A program made the position numbers and the translations under genes. DNA of 57,519 nucleotides from contig JAFLCL010000024.1 of the NCBI GenBank assembly GCA_017303575.1, forward strand, positions 1 through 57,519. The letters run 5' to 3'. Of this stretch, positions 37,454 to 47,144 are shown piece by piece (within the stretch, counting starts at the first letter, position 1; each line of letters begins with the position of its first letter). The notes under the pieces were generated by a model. That model ran no database searches and was not told the DNA's origin. It saw nothing but the letters and a program-made list of their open reading frames with translations. The DNA is from Deltaproteobacteria bacterium (GTDB taxonomy: Bacteria; Myxococcota_A; Polyangia; Polyangiales; Sandaracinaceae).

Positions 37454-38440
37454 TCACTTGTACAACCCCGCGTTGTCGCGACAGTGCGTTCGGACGACCT
37501 CGAGCCACGTGTCGTACCAGTACCAGGTGCTCGCGACTTGAACGCCGAAGTTCTTCCCCGTCGCCTTCGCCCCCTCGTTCTTCCACAGGTCCGTGTGGTG
37601 CTTCATCGAAAACCGCGGAAAGCCGTCCGCATTCAACCGACGGACTACTTGTGACGGGAGCCACTTCGGACGCTCCGTTTCCTTGATCACGGCGTACTGC
37701 GCGTTCACGGCCTTCGCGACATCAGAATCACCCTTCACGAACGTGATGACCTGGTCGGCTTGGTTCTGATGGTTGACTGTCTTCGGCACGAAGATGACGC
37801 GATAGGCATACTTGGGATCTGAATACTCGTCAGGTGTGAGCGACATGTCAAAGCCCTTGATGTAGCTCTTGATGTGCTCGGGCAGTCCCTCGTGCTGCGA
37901 TAGTTGGTCGACTTGCTCCCGGCCGAGTGACGAGAACTGGAGGCTGAACGCAAGGTGCGAAGCGATGCCGTAACTGTTCCCGAACAGTTTCACCGCGGCG
38001 TCGTGGTAGTTGATGCAGCAAGACTGAAAGCGCGCGCTCAGGAGGTCGTCGATCCGAGTCGTCATCTGATGTTCGATCTCGTGTCTCAGTCCGATGACGA
38101 ACTTCAGGTTCTGCGACACGCCTCGATCGATGGGACACGCCTTATCATCGAGACATCGCTCGAGTTCCCAGTACTTGTACGCACCGTGTTTCGTCCGGTC
38201 GTAGTTCTTTCGCTTCGCGCCCTGCACGAAGTACCGGTAGTCCACGTTCTTGCCGCGGTAGTAGGCGTGCAAGAGATATGTCCAGGCGATGACCATCAGA
38301 ACGACGTAGGTCTCCGACTTGAACGTGACGTTAGGGTTGTTGAAGACCTGCACCGCGGCCAGCGCCGCCTCGCGAGACTTCTTGAGCAGTTCCTCCTTCA
38401 CGGAGAACATGCGGCGGATGCGCTTCTTCTTGCCACTCAT
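37454..38440 (-). CDS. DUF3644 protein with HEPN-type motif
   Basis: This 328-residue protein matches the DUF3644 N-terminus (SREAALAAVQVFNNP, SETYVVLMVIAWTYLLHAYY). Residues 119-124 read RHEIEH, the R-x4-H motif of HEPN ribonucleases. It overlaps hsdS by 4 bases and precedes hsdR, so it is part of the restriction operon. HEPN proteins often act as abortive RNases in defence; a toxic or alarm role linked to the restriction system is inferred. GC looks slightly lower than in hsdM and hsdR. Confidence 0.85.
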   Translation of the reverse strand: MSGKKKRIRRMFSVKEELLKKSREAALAAVQVFNNPNVTFKSETYVVLMVIAWTYLLHAYYRGKNVDYRYFVQGAKRKNYDRTKHGAYKYWELERCLDDKACPIDRGVSQNLKFVIGLRHEIEHQMTTRIDDLLSARFQSCCINYHDAAVKLFGNSYGIASHLAFSLQFSSLGREQVDQLSQHEGLPEHIKSYIKGFDMSLTPDEYSDPKYAYRVIFVPKTVNHQNQADQVITFVKGDSDVAKAVNAQYAVIKETERPKWLPSQVVRRLNADGFPRFSMKHHTDLWKNEGAKATGKNFGVQVASTWYWYDTWLEVVRTHCRDNAGLYK

Positions 38441-39760
38441 TCCACGCCCCCCGGATCAAGCTCGCCGGCCAGAAGACGCGGGAGCAGTTGGTCGCGAGCG
38501 TCCGCAAGACTCGACGCCTCCAGCGCACGCGCCCCAATCATGGCCTGGATCGGATCGACGACACGCGAGAAGGCCCGCATAACGGCGTCCGGCGCCACGC
38601 ACAGCGGAACGCTTCCGAGGATGCCCGTGTTGAGGTTCGGCATGGTCGCCCCGATCGCGCGCCGGACGATCCATGCGCGCGTCTCCGGGTGGTCGAGGGC
38701 GAAGGAGAGAAATGCACCCGAAGGCCAGCCATACCCCGGGCGAACGAGAAGGCACCCCGTTCCGCAAAGCCAGCCAGCCTCTCGCTTGCTGACGAGAGCG
38801 TGACGTTCGACGTCGCCTCGCCGGCTGTACACCACGTCGCCTGGTTCGAGCCGATGGCGAGACAGACGCGCCGCGTCCGCCTCGCGGATCCGAGCGATGG
38901 AGTGGGCGGACACGCGCCGGCCAACGATGTCCTTGGGCATGACCACCGGGACGCCGCTCGGCACGTAGTCTGACGCGTGGAGTTGGCTCCCAAAGGGCCC
39001 GGTCTGAATACTACCTCCACAGCGCTGCACTTCAGGTCCCAGTGTCGTCTGCCTCCACCCCGTCGGGATCGGCCCCAACTCCGACTCCACGAACTCGCTC
39101 GGAAAGAGCTTCGCCGCCTCCGCGTCCATCCCGTTCGGGGCGCGTCCCTCCGCCTTGGCGCGCACTGGATCGAAGTCGACGAACCACGACTTGAACAGCG
39201 CCCGGGCCATCGCTTCGAGCGTCTCGTTCATCTTGCGGTTCAGCTCGATCTTGTCGTCGAGCGCGCCGAGGATGAGAGCAATCCTGCGCTGCTCGTTGAG
39301 CGGTGGTAGCGGAAATCTGAAGGCACGGATCTGCGCAGGGCTGATATGGGGCACCGCGGTACCTGTTTGCACTCCGAGCACGTACTGGGTGAAGGCACGG
39401 CTGCCGATGATGTACCGAAGGAAACCCACATCCAGGCGGTCGCTGCCGCGAAGCCGAGCCGTCCGCTGGATCAGGAGCGCGGGGAGGTCTGCGGCGCTCA
39501 TGGCGGCACGCTTTAGTCCCGCATCGATCCACGGACGGTCCATGGCGAGCACGACGTCACCTGGTTTGAGCCAATAGTCGTCGAGCCCCGTAACCATGTC
39601 CCGAGGCCATCGTCGAACGTTCTCCCAGCGAATCTGCCCCTGGGCGATGTTGTCGCCGCCGACGAGTCGTGGGTCGAGGGGATTGTCGGTGTAGTACTGA
39701 CTTTTGAAGGGGTGCCCGGTGAGAAGATCCGCAACATCACTGAGAGGAACTGAAGGCCAC

Positions 39761-39771
<11 letters not shown>
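38437..39771 (-). CDS. hsdS: Type I restriction specificity subunit (HsdS)
   Basis: This 444-residue protein has two target recognition domains, each followed by a conserved helix: [36 protein letters not shown] after the first, and [17 protein letters not shown] after the second. [12 protein letters not shown] in the first domain and [16 protein letters not shown] in the second are the usual family landmarks. It sets the bipartite DNA target for both methylation and cleavage. It overlaps hsdM by 11 bases and the DUF3644 gene by 4. Confidence 0.95.
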
Positions 39772-41395
<1,624 letters not shown>

Positions 41396-41474
41396 CCGCC
41401 TCCGTGCGGCGCTCGAGGCGCCCGTCCTAGGAGGGCGAGCCTAAGGCGAGGGGGTGCGGGGGCTCAACCATGTC

Positions 41475-41731
41475 GACGAGCCGGCTCGTCCACGGGCTGA
41501 GCGTAGCCATCTGGACGAGCCAGCTCGTGCGAGGGGCTGCGCGTAGCCATATCGACGAGCCAGCTCGCGTCGGGGCGTTGTTTCCAGCGATCCCGACGAG
41601 CCAGTTCGGCCTCGTTCGTCGTTTCTAGCGATCCCGACGAGCCAGCTCGGCGCCTGACGCCGTTCCGGGCGGCCTCGGCGAGCCAGCTCGGCGTGCGACG
41701 CCGCTCGTGCCGGGGTGTCCGAGCTGGCTCG
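41475..41731. repeat. Array of about 41-bp periodic near-palindromic repeats
   Basis: Six direct copies of ACGAGCCAGCTCG-type sequence begin near 41476, 41515, 41555, 41596, 41637 and 41678 (spacing 39-41). A seventh inverted copy lies near 41719-41731. The first copy is the perfect palindrome GACGAGCCGGCTCGTC (41475-41490). Intervening segments are partly shared in neighbouring pairs (GCGTAGCCAT and AGCGATCCCG). It lies just upstream of hsdM. Spacers are too short and too alike for CRISPR. Function unknown. Confidence 0.85.
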
Positions 41732-41967
41732 ATACGGCCTGGAAGGCGCGTGGCGCCGGCGACGTGCGCGTGGAAACCGCGTGAAACAGGGCCGTTCGTG
41801 GAATTCGTACACGACGCAGGAAACACGCGGAGGGGGCTGCCGACAAGTGGGCACGCGGCGCGGTTGCGTCGCCGGAAAGAGAGACAGCGATGCCTGGTTC
41901 CCGTGCTCCCAAACCCACCCCCATCAACCCCAACCAGTTCCTCACCAACGATTCCAAGGAGATCCCC

Positions 41968-42822
41968 ATGCCGAACACGACCGACACCACTCAGACCACC
42001 CAGACCTTCGAAGCCGCGCTCGAGGCGCGTCGCGCCGCCATCCAGGCGCTGCCCGAGGCGATGATCATGCGCCGCGTCGCGCTCGATCTCGTCACGGCCA
42101 CGTCCATGGCCAGCGGCGCGGTCGGCACCGTCGCGGAAGTGCGCCCGGCGCTCGTCGCGCGCTTCGGCGCCGAGGTGGACCCGCTCATCGACGGTCTCGA
42201 CACCACGGCGCGCGCCGCACGTCAGGCGGACATCGAGCTCGCCATGATGGAAGGGGCGTCCGATCTGGCCGAGCTCCACAAGGAGGTCATGAGCACGTAC
42301 GAGCGCCTCATCCTCGACGCAGACTCGCTCGTCGCGCGCGGCTTCCTCCCGAAGGAGCGCCTCGCTGGCTTCCGTGATCTGCGGAGCTACCAGGGCACGC
42401 TGCAGAGCCTGCTCGGTCTCATCGCGGTGTTCCGCAAGTCGTGGAGCGAGGTCGCCGCGCACACGCCCGTGGCGGTCGCCGACCTCGAACGCGCGAACGA
42501 CGTCGGCTCGCGCATGTCGGCGGCGCTCTCCAAGCGTCAGCACGGCGCCGCGCGCGCCGAGGCGATCGAGACGCGCGCGCGCGCGTTCAGCCTCCTCCTC
42601 CGCGAGTACGAAGAGCTGCGCCGTATGGTGGTCTTCGTGCGCTGGTTCGAGGGCGACTACGACCGCTTCGTGCCTTCGCTCTACGTCGGGCGCGGTGGAC
42701 GCGGGAAGCTGAAGGGCCCCGAGCCGGTCGAGGGTGACGACGACGTCGTGATCGACGATGCGGAGCCGGTGACGCCCGTGCCAGGGCCGGTGCCGAACAA
42801 TGGGGGACCGGCGTTCGGTTGA
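41968..42822 (+). CDS. Unrecognised helical 284-aa protein
   Basis: ATG 41968 with AAGGAG 7 bases upstream is the start; the open frame extends to 41890. The protein is almost wholly helical (AAIQALPEAMIMRRVALDL, MEGASDLAELHKEVMSTYERL, LLREYEELRRMVVFVRWFEG), with a Pro/Asp tail. There is no catalytic motif, signal or membrane segment. It sits ahead of the HerA-like ATPase gene, separated by a terminator-like hairpin, so joint function is only possible. It is preceded by a C-rich, G-poor leader. Confidence 0.75.
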   Translation: MPNTTDTTQTTQTFEAALEARRAAIQALPEAMIMRRVALDLVTATSMASGAVGTVAEVRPALVARFGAEVDPLIDGLDTTARAARQADIELAMMEGASDLAELHKEVMSTYERLILDADSLVARGFLPKERLAGFRDLRSYQGTLQSLLGLIAVFRKSWSEVAAHTPVAVADLERANDVGSRMSAALSKRQHGAARAEAIETRARAFSLLLREYEELRRMVVFVRWFEGDYDRFVPSLYVGRGGRGKLKGPEPVEGDDDVVIDDAEPVTPVPGPVPNNGGPAFG

Positions 42823-42906
42823 TGAGGCTGCGAGGTCGCGTCGCGGCCTGCTGACCGCCCAAGCGCCGGTTCGCTGCTGGGCGCGGCCTCGCTGACCCAC
42901 CCCTGA

Positions 42907-42940
42907 CCCCTCCCGCTGGCGGGAGGGGGACCCGTTCTTT
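42907..42940 (+). terminator. Terminator-like hairpin
   Basis: CCCCTCCCGC and GCGGGAGGGG pair perfectly around TG, followed after a few bases by TTCTTT. It lies 84 bases after the helical protein gene and just before the HerA-like gene. The T tract is short, so it may be partial, or a repeat element. Confidence 0.6.
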
Positions 42941-42962
42941 CTGACCGGTTTGGAGAATCCTC

Positions 42963-44342
42963 ATGTCCCCCACCTTGAATCTCGGCGCGCGGCACTCGCT
43001 CGATGCGCGGTCGCACCTCGGTCCGTATACGCTGCCTGCCCACGATCTGCTCACGCACGGCGTCATCGTCGGCATGACCGGCAGTGGCAAGACTGGCCTC
43101 CTCACGGTGCTCGTCGAAGAGGCCTTGTCGGCGCAGGTGCCTTGTCTGCTCATCGACGTCAAAGGCGATCTTGCCAACCTCGCGCTCGCGTTTCCCTCCT
43201 TCGATCCCGACGCCATGGCGCCTTGGGTCGAGGCCGACGCGGGTGATGACGATGGCGTCGCCGATCCGTTCGTGGTCCAGAAGGCCGTCGAGGCGCGCCG
43301 CGCGGGACTGGCAGGGTGGCAGATCGACGAGGCCAAGCTGGCTGCCTATGCGAAGGGCATTCACGTCCGCGTGATCACACCTGGCTCGGACGCGGGCGAG
43401 CCGCTCCATCTGCTCTCCGCGCTCGAGCAGCGATCGTCGCGCTGGGACGACGCGCCGGACGCGGCGCGCGCGACGCTGTCGGCGGCCGTCTCGCTCGTCC
43501 TGCGGCTCACGGGGCGCGACGCGGATCCGGGCCGCAGCCGCGAGCACGCGCTGCTCTCGGTGCTCGCGGAGAGACGCCTCTCGCGCGGCGGGACTGCGAC
43601 ACTGGCCGAGCTGATGGGTGATCTGAGCGAGCCGCCCATCACCGAGGTCGGAGCGCTCGAGCTCGACGCGTTCGTGTCGCCGAAGCTGCGCGCGGAGCTC
43701 GCGGCAGATCTCAACACGCTCGTCGCCTCACCGTCGTTCGCGTCGTGGCGACGTGGTCAGTCGATCGACGTGGCGGCGTGGATGCAGAAGGTCGATGGCA
43801 AGACGCCCGCGACGATCGTGAGCGTCGCGCACTTGGATGACACCGAGCGGCAGCTCGTGCTCGGCGTGATCCTCGAAGAGGTGCTCACGTGGGTGCGCGG
43901 CCTCGCGGGCAGCTCACGCCTCAAGGCGCTGATCGCGTTCGACGAGGTGTACGGCTTCGTCCCGCCGCACCCCGCCAATCCACCGACCAAGCGTCCGATC
44001 GTCGCGCTGATGAAGCAGGCGAGGGCGTTCGGCGTGGGCTGCGTGCTCGCGACGCAGAACCCGATGGACCTCGACTACCGAACGCTGAGCAACGCCGGCA
44101 CGTGGCTGCTCGGCCGCTTGCAGACCGACGCAGACCGCGCGCGTGTCGTGGAGGGCCTGGGCGAGGACAAGAAGAAGAGCGTGCTCGCGACGCTCCTCAA
44201 GAAGCTCCAGCCGCGCTGGTTCGTCGTGCGCGAGGCCAAGGACAGCAAGCTCGCGCTCCTCAACCCGCGCTGGGCGATGAGCTACCTCCGCGGCCCGCTG
44301 ACGGGCCGCGAGCTTCGCCTCCTCCGACGCACGGAGGGCTGA
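42963..44342 (+). CDS. HerA/FtsK-type ATP-binding protein
   Basis: This 459-residue protein has Walker A GMTGSGKT (37-44), the sequel CLLIDVKGDLANL, Walker B ALIAFDEVYGF (about 320-330) and the sensor-like VGCVLATQNPMDLDY. It is close to the HerA-like DNA-pump ATPases (DUF853/YjgR type) but shorter. HerA ATPases form hexamers and move DNA, with NurA, SIR2 or other partners in repair and anti-phage defence. No nuclease partner is adjacent, so the role is open. Confidence 0.85.
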   Translation: MSPTLNLGARHSLDARSHLGPYTLPAHDLLTHGVIVGMTGSGKTGLLTVLVEEALSAQVPCLLIDVKGDLANLALAFPSFDPDAMAPWVEADAGDDDGVADPFVVQKAVEARRAGLAGWQIDEAKLAAYAKGIHVRVITPGSDAGEPLHLLSALEQRSSRWDDAPDAARATLSAAVSLVLRLTGRDADPGRSREHALLSVLAERRLSRGGTATLAELMGDLSEPPITEVGALELDAFVSPKLRAELAADLNTLVASPSFASWRRGQSIDVAAWMQKVDGKTPATIVSVAHLDDTERQLVLGVILEEVLTWVRGLAGSSRLKALIAFDEVYGFVPPHPANPPTKRPIVALMKQARAFGVGCVLATQNPMDLDYRTLSNAGTWLLGRLQTDADRARVVEGLGEDKKKSVLATLLKKLQPRWFVVREAKDSKLALLNPRWAMSYLRGPLTGRELRLLRRTEG

Positions 44343-44396
44343 TCGTGCGCCGACCCGCAACTTGCGATATTGTCATGTCTTGCCGATGTGGGCGTC

Positions 44397-44654
44397 ATGG
44401 ATAGCGCGGCGTTGGCGGTCATTCAGAACCTCGCCAGGCGTCGGCGCGTGCTCTTCACATCGCACGCCATCGAGCGCATGGGCGAGCGACGGGTGTCTCG
44501 TCGCGACGTCTTCCACGCCATTGCCGTGGCGACCTCGTGTCGCTGGGACCGCGCGAACGCGAGCTGGACGATCCGTAGCGAGGACGTCGACGGCGACGAG
44601 TTGGGTGTGGCCGTGGTCATCGACGGCTTGCTGGTCATCAAGACCGTGTACTGA
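44397..44654 (+). CDS. DUF4258 toxin-like small protein
   Basis: This 85-residue protein has the DUF4258 core FTSHAIERMGERRVSRRDVF. These proteins belong to the RelE/MqsR-like toxins. ATG 44397 is preferred; a longer frame exists from a TTG at 44370. It is followed after 11 bases by an XRE-type antitoxin gene, the toxin-first order seen in mqsRA. A relatively AT-rich patch upstream (44360-44383) probably holds the promoter. Confidence 0.75.
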   Translation: MDSAALAVIQNLARRRRVLFTSHAIERMGERRVSRRDVFHAIAVATSCRWDRANASWTIRSEDVDGDELGVAVVIDGLLVIKTVY

Positions 44655-44665
44655 GGGAGGCTGAG

Positions 44666-45112
44666 ATGGCGGCGAGGAAGAAGGCGGCAGCGGCGAAGAC
44701 CGAAGAGCGGCGGGTGAGCGTCGGTGGTGTGCTGTTCGTGGCGCAGCTGCCGGTGGTGAGCTCGGCGTCCGGTGCGCACGAGGGGTGGCTCGACGAGACG
44801 CTCGAGCGACACGACCTCGCGATCGGCGCGTGGCTCGTCGAGCACGGAGCGCGGACGGGGGACTCGCTGCGCTGGCTGCGCAAGACGTTGGGGATGAAGG
44901 CCCTCGAGCTCGCGGAGGTGCTCGGCGTCACCGCCGAGACGATCTCGCGGTGGGAGAACGATCGGCTCGAGGTGGATCCGATCACGTGGGTCGTCCTCGG
45001 CGCGATCGTTCGGGATCGCGCAGCGGGTGAGACGCACACGGTCGACGCACTGCGCGCCGCGCACAGTCGGCCGAAGCTACCGAACACGGCGGTGCGCCTC
45101 GAGATCGCTTGA
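44666..45112 (+). CDS. XRE-family antitoxin (MqsA-like C-terminal domain)
   Basis: This 148-residue protein has a Lys/Ala-rich N-terminus and a central linker. Its helix-turn-helix includes SLRWLRKTLGMKALELAEVL and then TAETISRWENDRLEVDP, the hallmark of MqsA/HigA-type antitoxins. The N-terminal zinc ribbon of MqsA is missing. It should repress its operon and neutralise the upstream DUF4258 protein. Confidence 0.82.
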   Translation: MAARKKAAAAKTEERRVSVGGVLFVAQLPVVSSASGAHEGWLDETLERHDLAIGAWLVEHGARTGDSLRWLRKTLGMKALELAEVLGVTAETISRWENDRLEVDPITWVVLGAIVRDRAAGETHTVDALRAAHSRPKLPNTAVRLEIA

Positions 45113-45578
45113 GGTCGAGACAGCTCAGTCCGCGTGGACACGCGACGCGTTGCCGGAAGGGCCGACACCCGCGCGTCGCAGAGTAAGTCCGATGGGGGTG
45201 AGCGCCTGTGGACCCGGCGGTTGCGCCTACGAAGCTGGTAGCGGGCGGGGCGTCGTGTGTGAAGCCGCGCTCGGCCGGTGGCTACGCGGTTGTCGATGGC
45301 CGAGCCTGTGTCGCTTCGTGACCCGGCCGGAGATCATCGCGCGACCCCTCGAATTCGACCGAAATCACCATCGCGTCAAAGGACGCTCCAAAGCCCCTGT
45401 GTTCTCGGGAGGTTAGACCCCCATGCAGTGACCCCGTGCGCGAAGCGCCGACTTTGTATCCGGTTCGAAGCGTCAGCCTCGGACGGTGGTTCCTCAAGAG
45501 CTCGCCCTGAATGTGACGCCTTCTGTCGGGAATCCCGTCTGGGATGCCCAGTTCCGCGCGAGCTTCGGTGTCCTCGCA
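45113..45578. other. Non-coding stretch after the toxin-antitoxin pair
   Basis: No gene was supported. Open frames on both strands look like shadows or remnants. The stretch is somewhat less GC-rich near 45340-45420. I could not recognise an insertion sequence end or an RNA gene. Confidence 0.45.
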
Positions 45579-45794
45579 TCACGGCGGAATGATCTGCCAC
45601 GTGCGGCCCGTGCCGAGGTCCTCCGCGAAGAACATCGGGACGTAGCTGCCGTCGGCGCGCTGCCGGAGCTTCGTGATCTCGGGTGAGACGAGCCAGCCCT
45701 CGATGTCACCCTCCGTCTCGCAGGTGGTCGAGGGCCCATCGGCGTCGACGTCACCATGCTTCCACCACTCGCAGCGAACACGGAACGGCGCCAT
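45579..45794 (-). CDS. Small Trp-containing hypothetical protein
   Basis: This 71-residue frame has strong GC3 bias and ends GTGRTWQIIPP. It has four Trp and two Cys, and contains the compact GDIEGWLVSPEI segment. No family known. It lies upstream of and divergent from the RIO kinase gene. Confidence 0.6.
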   Translation of the reverse strand: MAPFRVRCEWWKHGDVDADGPSTTCETEGDIEGWLVSPEITKLRQRADGSYVPMFFAEDLGTGRTWQIIPP

Positions 45795-45934
45795 CGCTCG
45801 ATTCTATCGTCGGCCATCGGCGCAGCACCATCGGCGGGCCTGGCTCGCGGCCGTTGGGCAACCGAGCTTCCTGCCCGCAGGCTCATCGTGCCGAGGGCGC
45901 TGCGAAAGCGCCATGGACGCTGGGCGAGCGAGAG

Positions 45935-47059
45935 ATGTGCGGACTCGTGATGCGCCTCCTGCAGAGGACGCTCTCGTCTGGTAAGAGCGGGCTCCACCGA
46001 ACCATGCGGATCCCCGACAAGCTCGCGACGCTCGCTGACTACGGCATCCTCCAGGAGGTCGTTCGCCCCTTGATGAGCGGCAAGGAGGCCGAGGTGTATC
46101 TGGTGGTGGCGGGCGGGGCGTACCGCGTCGCCAAGATCTACAAGGACGCCGTCCACCGGACCTTCAAGAACCGGGCGGAGTACACGGAGGGGCGGCGCGT
46201 CCGGAACAGCCGCGATCAGCGGGCGATCACCAAGCGCTCGACGCGTGGCCGCGCACAGGAGGAAGAGGCGTGGCGCTCGGCGGAGGCGGACATCATCCAC
46301 CGCCTGTACGCGGCCGGTGTGCGCGTGCCGATCCCGCACCACTTCATCGACGGCGTGCTCCTGATGGAGCTCATCCTCGACGCGCGTGGCCAGCCGGCGC
46401 CGCGACTCGCCGACGTCGCGTTGTCTCCGCAGGAAGCTGTCGCGATCCACGCGCGGCTGCTGCGCGAGGTCGTGCGGATGCTGTGCGCCGGCGTCGTGCA
46501 CGGCGATCTCTCGGAGTTCAACGTCCTCCTCAGCGGCGATGGACCGGTGATCATCGACTTTCCGCAGTCGGTCGATCCGGCGCACAACCAGAACGCGCGC
46601 AAGCTGCTCGTGCGCGACGTCGGCAACCTGCACACGTACGTCTCGCGCTTTGCTCGAGACTTTCCGCGGCGCCCATATGCCGAGGAGATGTGGGAGCTGT
46701 ACCAGGCCAACATGCTCGCGCCCGACACGGTGCTGACCGGTGTCTATCGGCCAGAGACGCGGATGGGCGGAACGGCCTCGGTGGAGTCGCTCATCCGCGA
46801 CGCGAATCGCGACGAGCAGAGGCGCCGCAAGTCGCTGGGGCTCGCGCCAGGCGCGGCGGCCGCGACGATGGAGGAGCCGTCGCCTCCGCGCCTGTCGAAG
46901 TACGCGGAGAAGAAGGCCGCGATGGCGCGCAAGGCTGCAGAGGAGGCCGCGCAGGCCAGAGCAGCGGCGCCTCGGCCGCCGTCGCCGCCCAGCCGTCCCA
47001 CCGCGGAGCGGCCCGTCGAGTCCCGCGGCGCGTCCGGCCGATCGAGACGTAGGCGTTAG
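45935..47059 (+). CDS. RIO-family serine protein kinase
   Basis: This 374-residue kinase has SGKEAEVYLV as P-loop, Lys in YRVAKIYK, the catalytic loop VHGDLSEFNVLL (188-199, D191, N196) and the Mg motif IIDFPQSVD (207-215). This is the RIO1 pattern, lacking the usual APE segment. The C-terminal tail is Ala/Pro/Arg-rich and disordered. Bacterial RIO kinases may act in ribosome or translation control. ATG 45935 is chosen; ATG 46004 (MRIPDKLATL) is an alternative start. Confidence 0.86.
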   Translation: MCGLVMRLLQRTLSSGKSGLHRTMRIPDKLATLADYGILQEVVRPLMSGKEAEVYLVVAGGAYRVAKIYKDAVHRTFKNRAEYTEGRRVRNSRDQRAITKRSTRGRAQEEEAWRSAEADIIHRLYAAGVRVPIPHHFIDGVLLMELILDARGQPAPRLADVALSPQEAVAIHARLLREVVRMLCAGVVHGDLSEFNVLLSGDGPVIIDFPQSVDPAHNQNARKLLVRDVGNLHTYVSRFARDFPRRPYAEEMWELYQANMLAPDTVLTGVYRPETRMGGTASVESLIRDANRDEQRRRKSLGLAPGAAAATMEEPSPPRLSKYAEKKAAMARKAAEEAAQARAAAPRPPSPPSRPTAERPVESRGASGRSRRRR

Positions 47060-47144
47060 TCCCAATCCACGAGGCCTCGGCGGAGCGTGCACCCGCACCG
47101 GGAGGCGGCCGGGACGGTGAGCTCGACGTGCTACGAGCGCGCGC

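Noticed and set aside
41475..41731. CRISPR array
   Set aside because: The repeat core is 12-16 bases with spacers of about 26 bases that resemble each other; no cas genes nearby.
41441..41854. Minus-strand frames over the repeat array (ELARR-type peptide repeats)
   Set aside because: All three frames look repetitive because the DNA is; no start or ribosome site supports translation.
45113..45578. Transposase or IS remnant
   Set aside because: No recognisable transposase motif and no terminal repeats found by eye.
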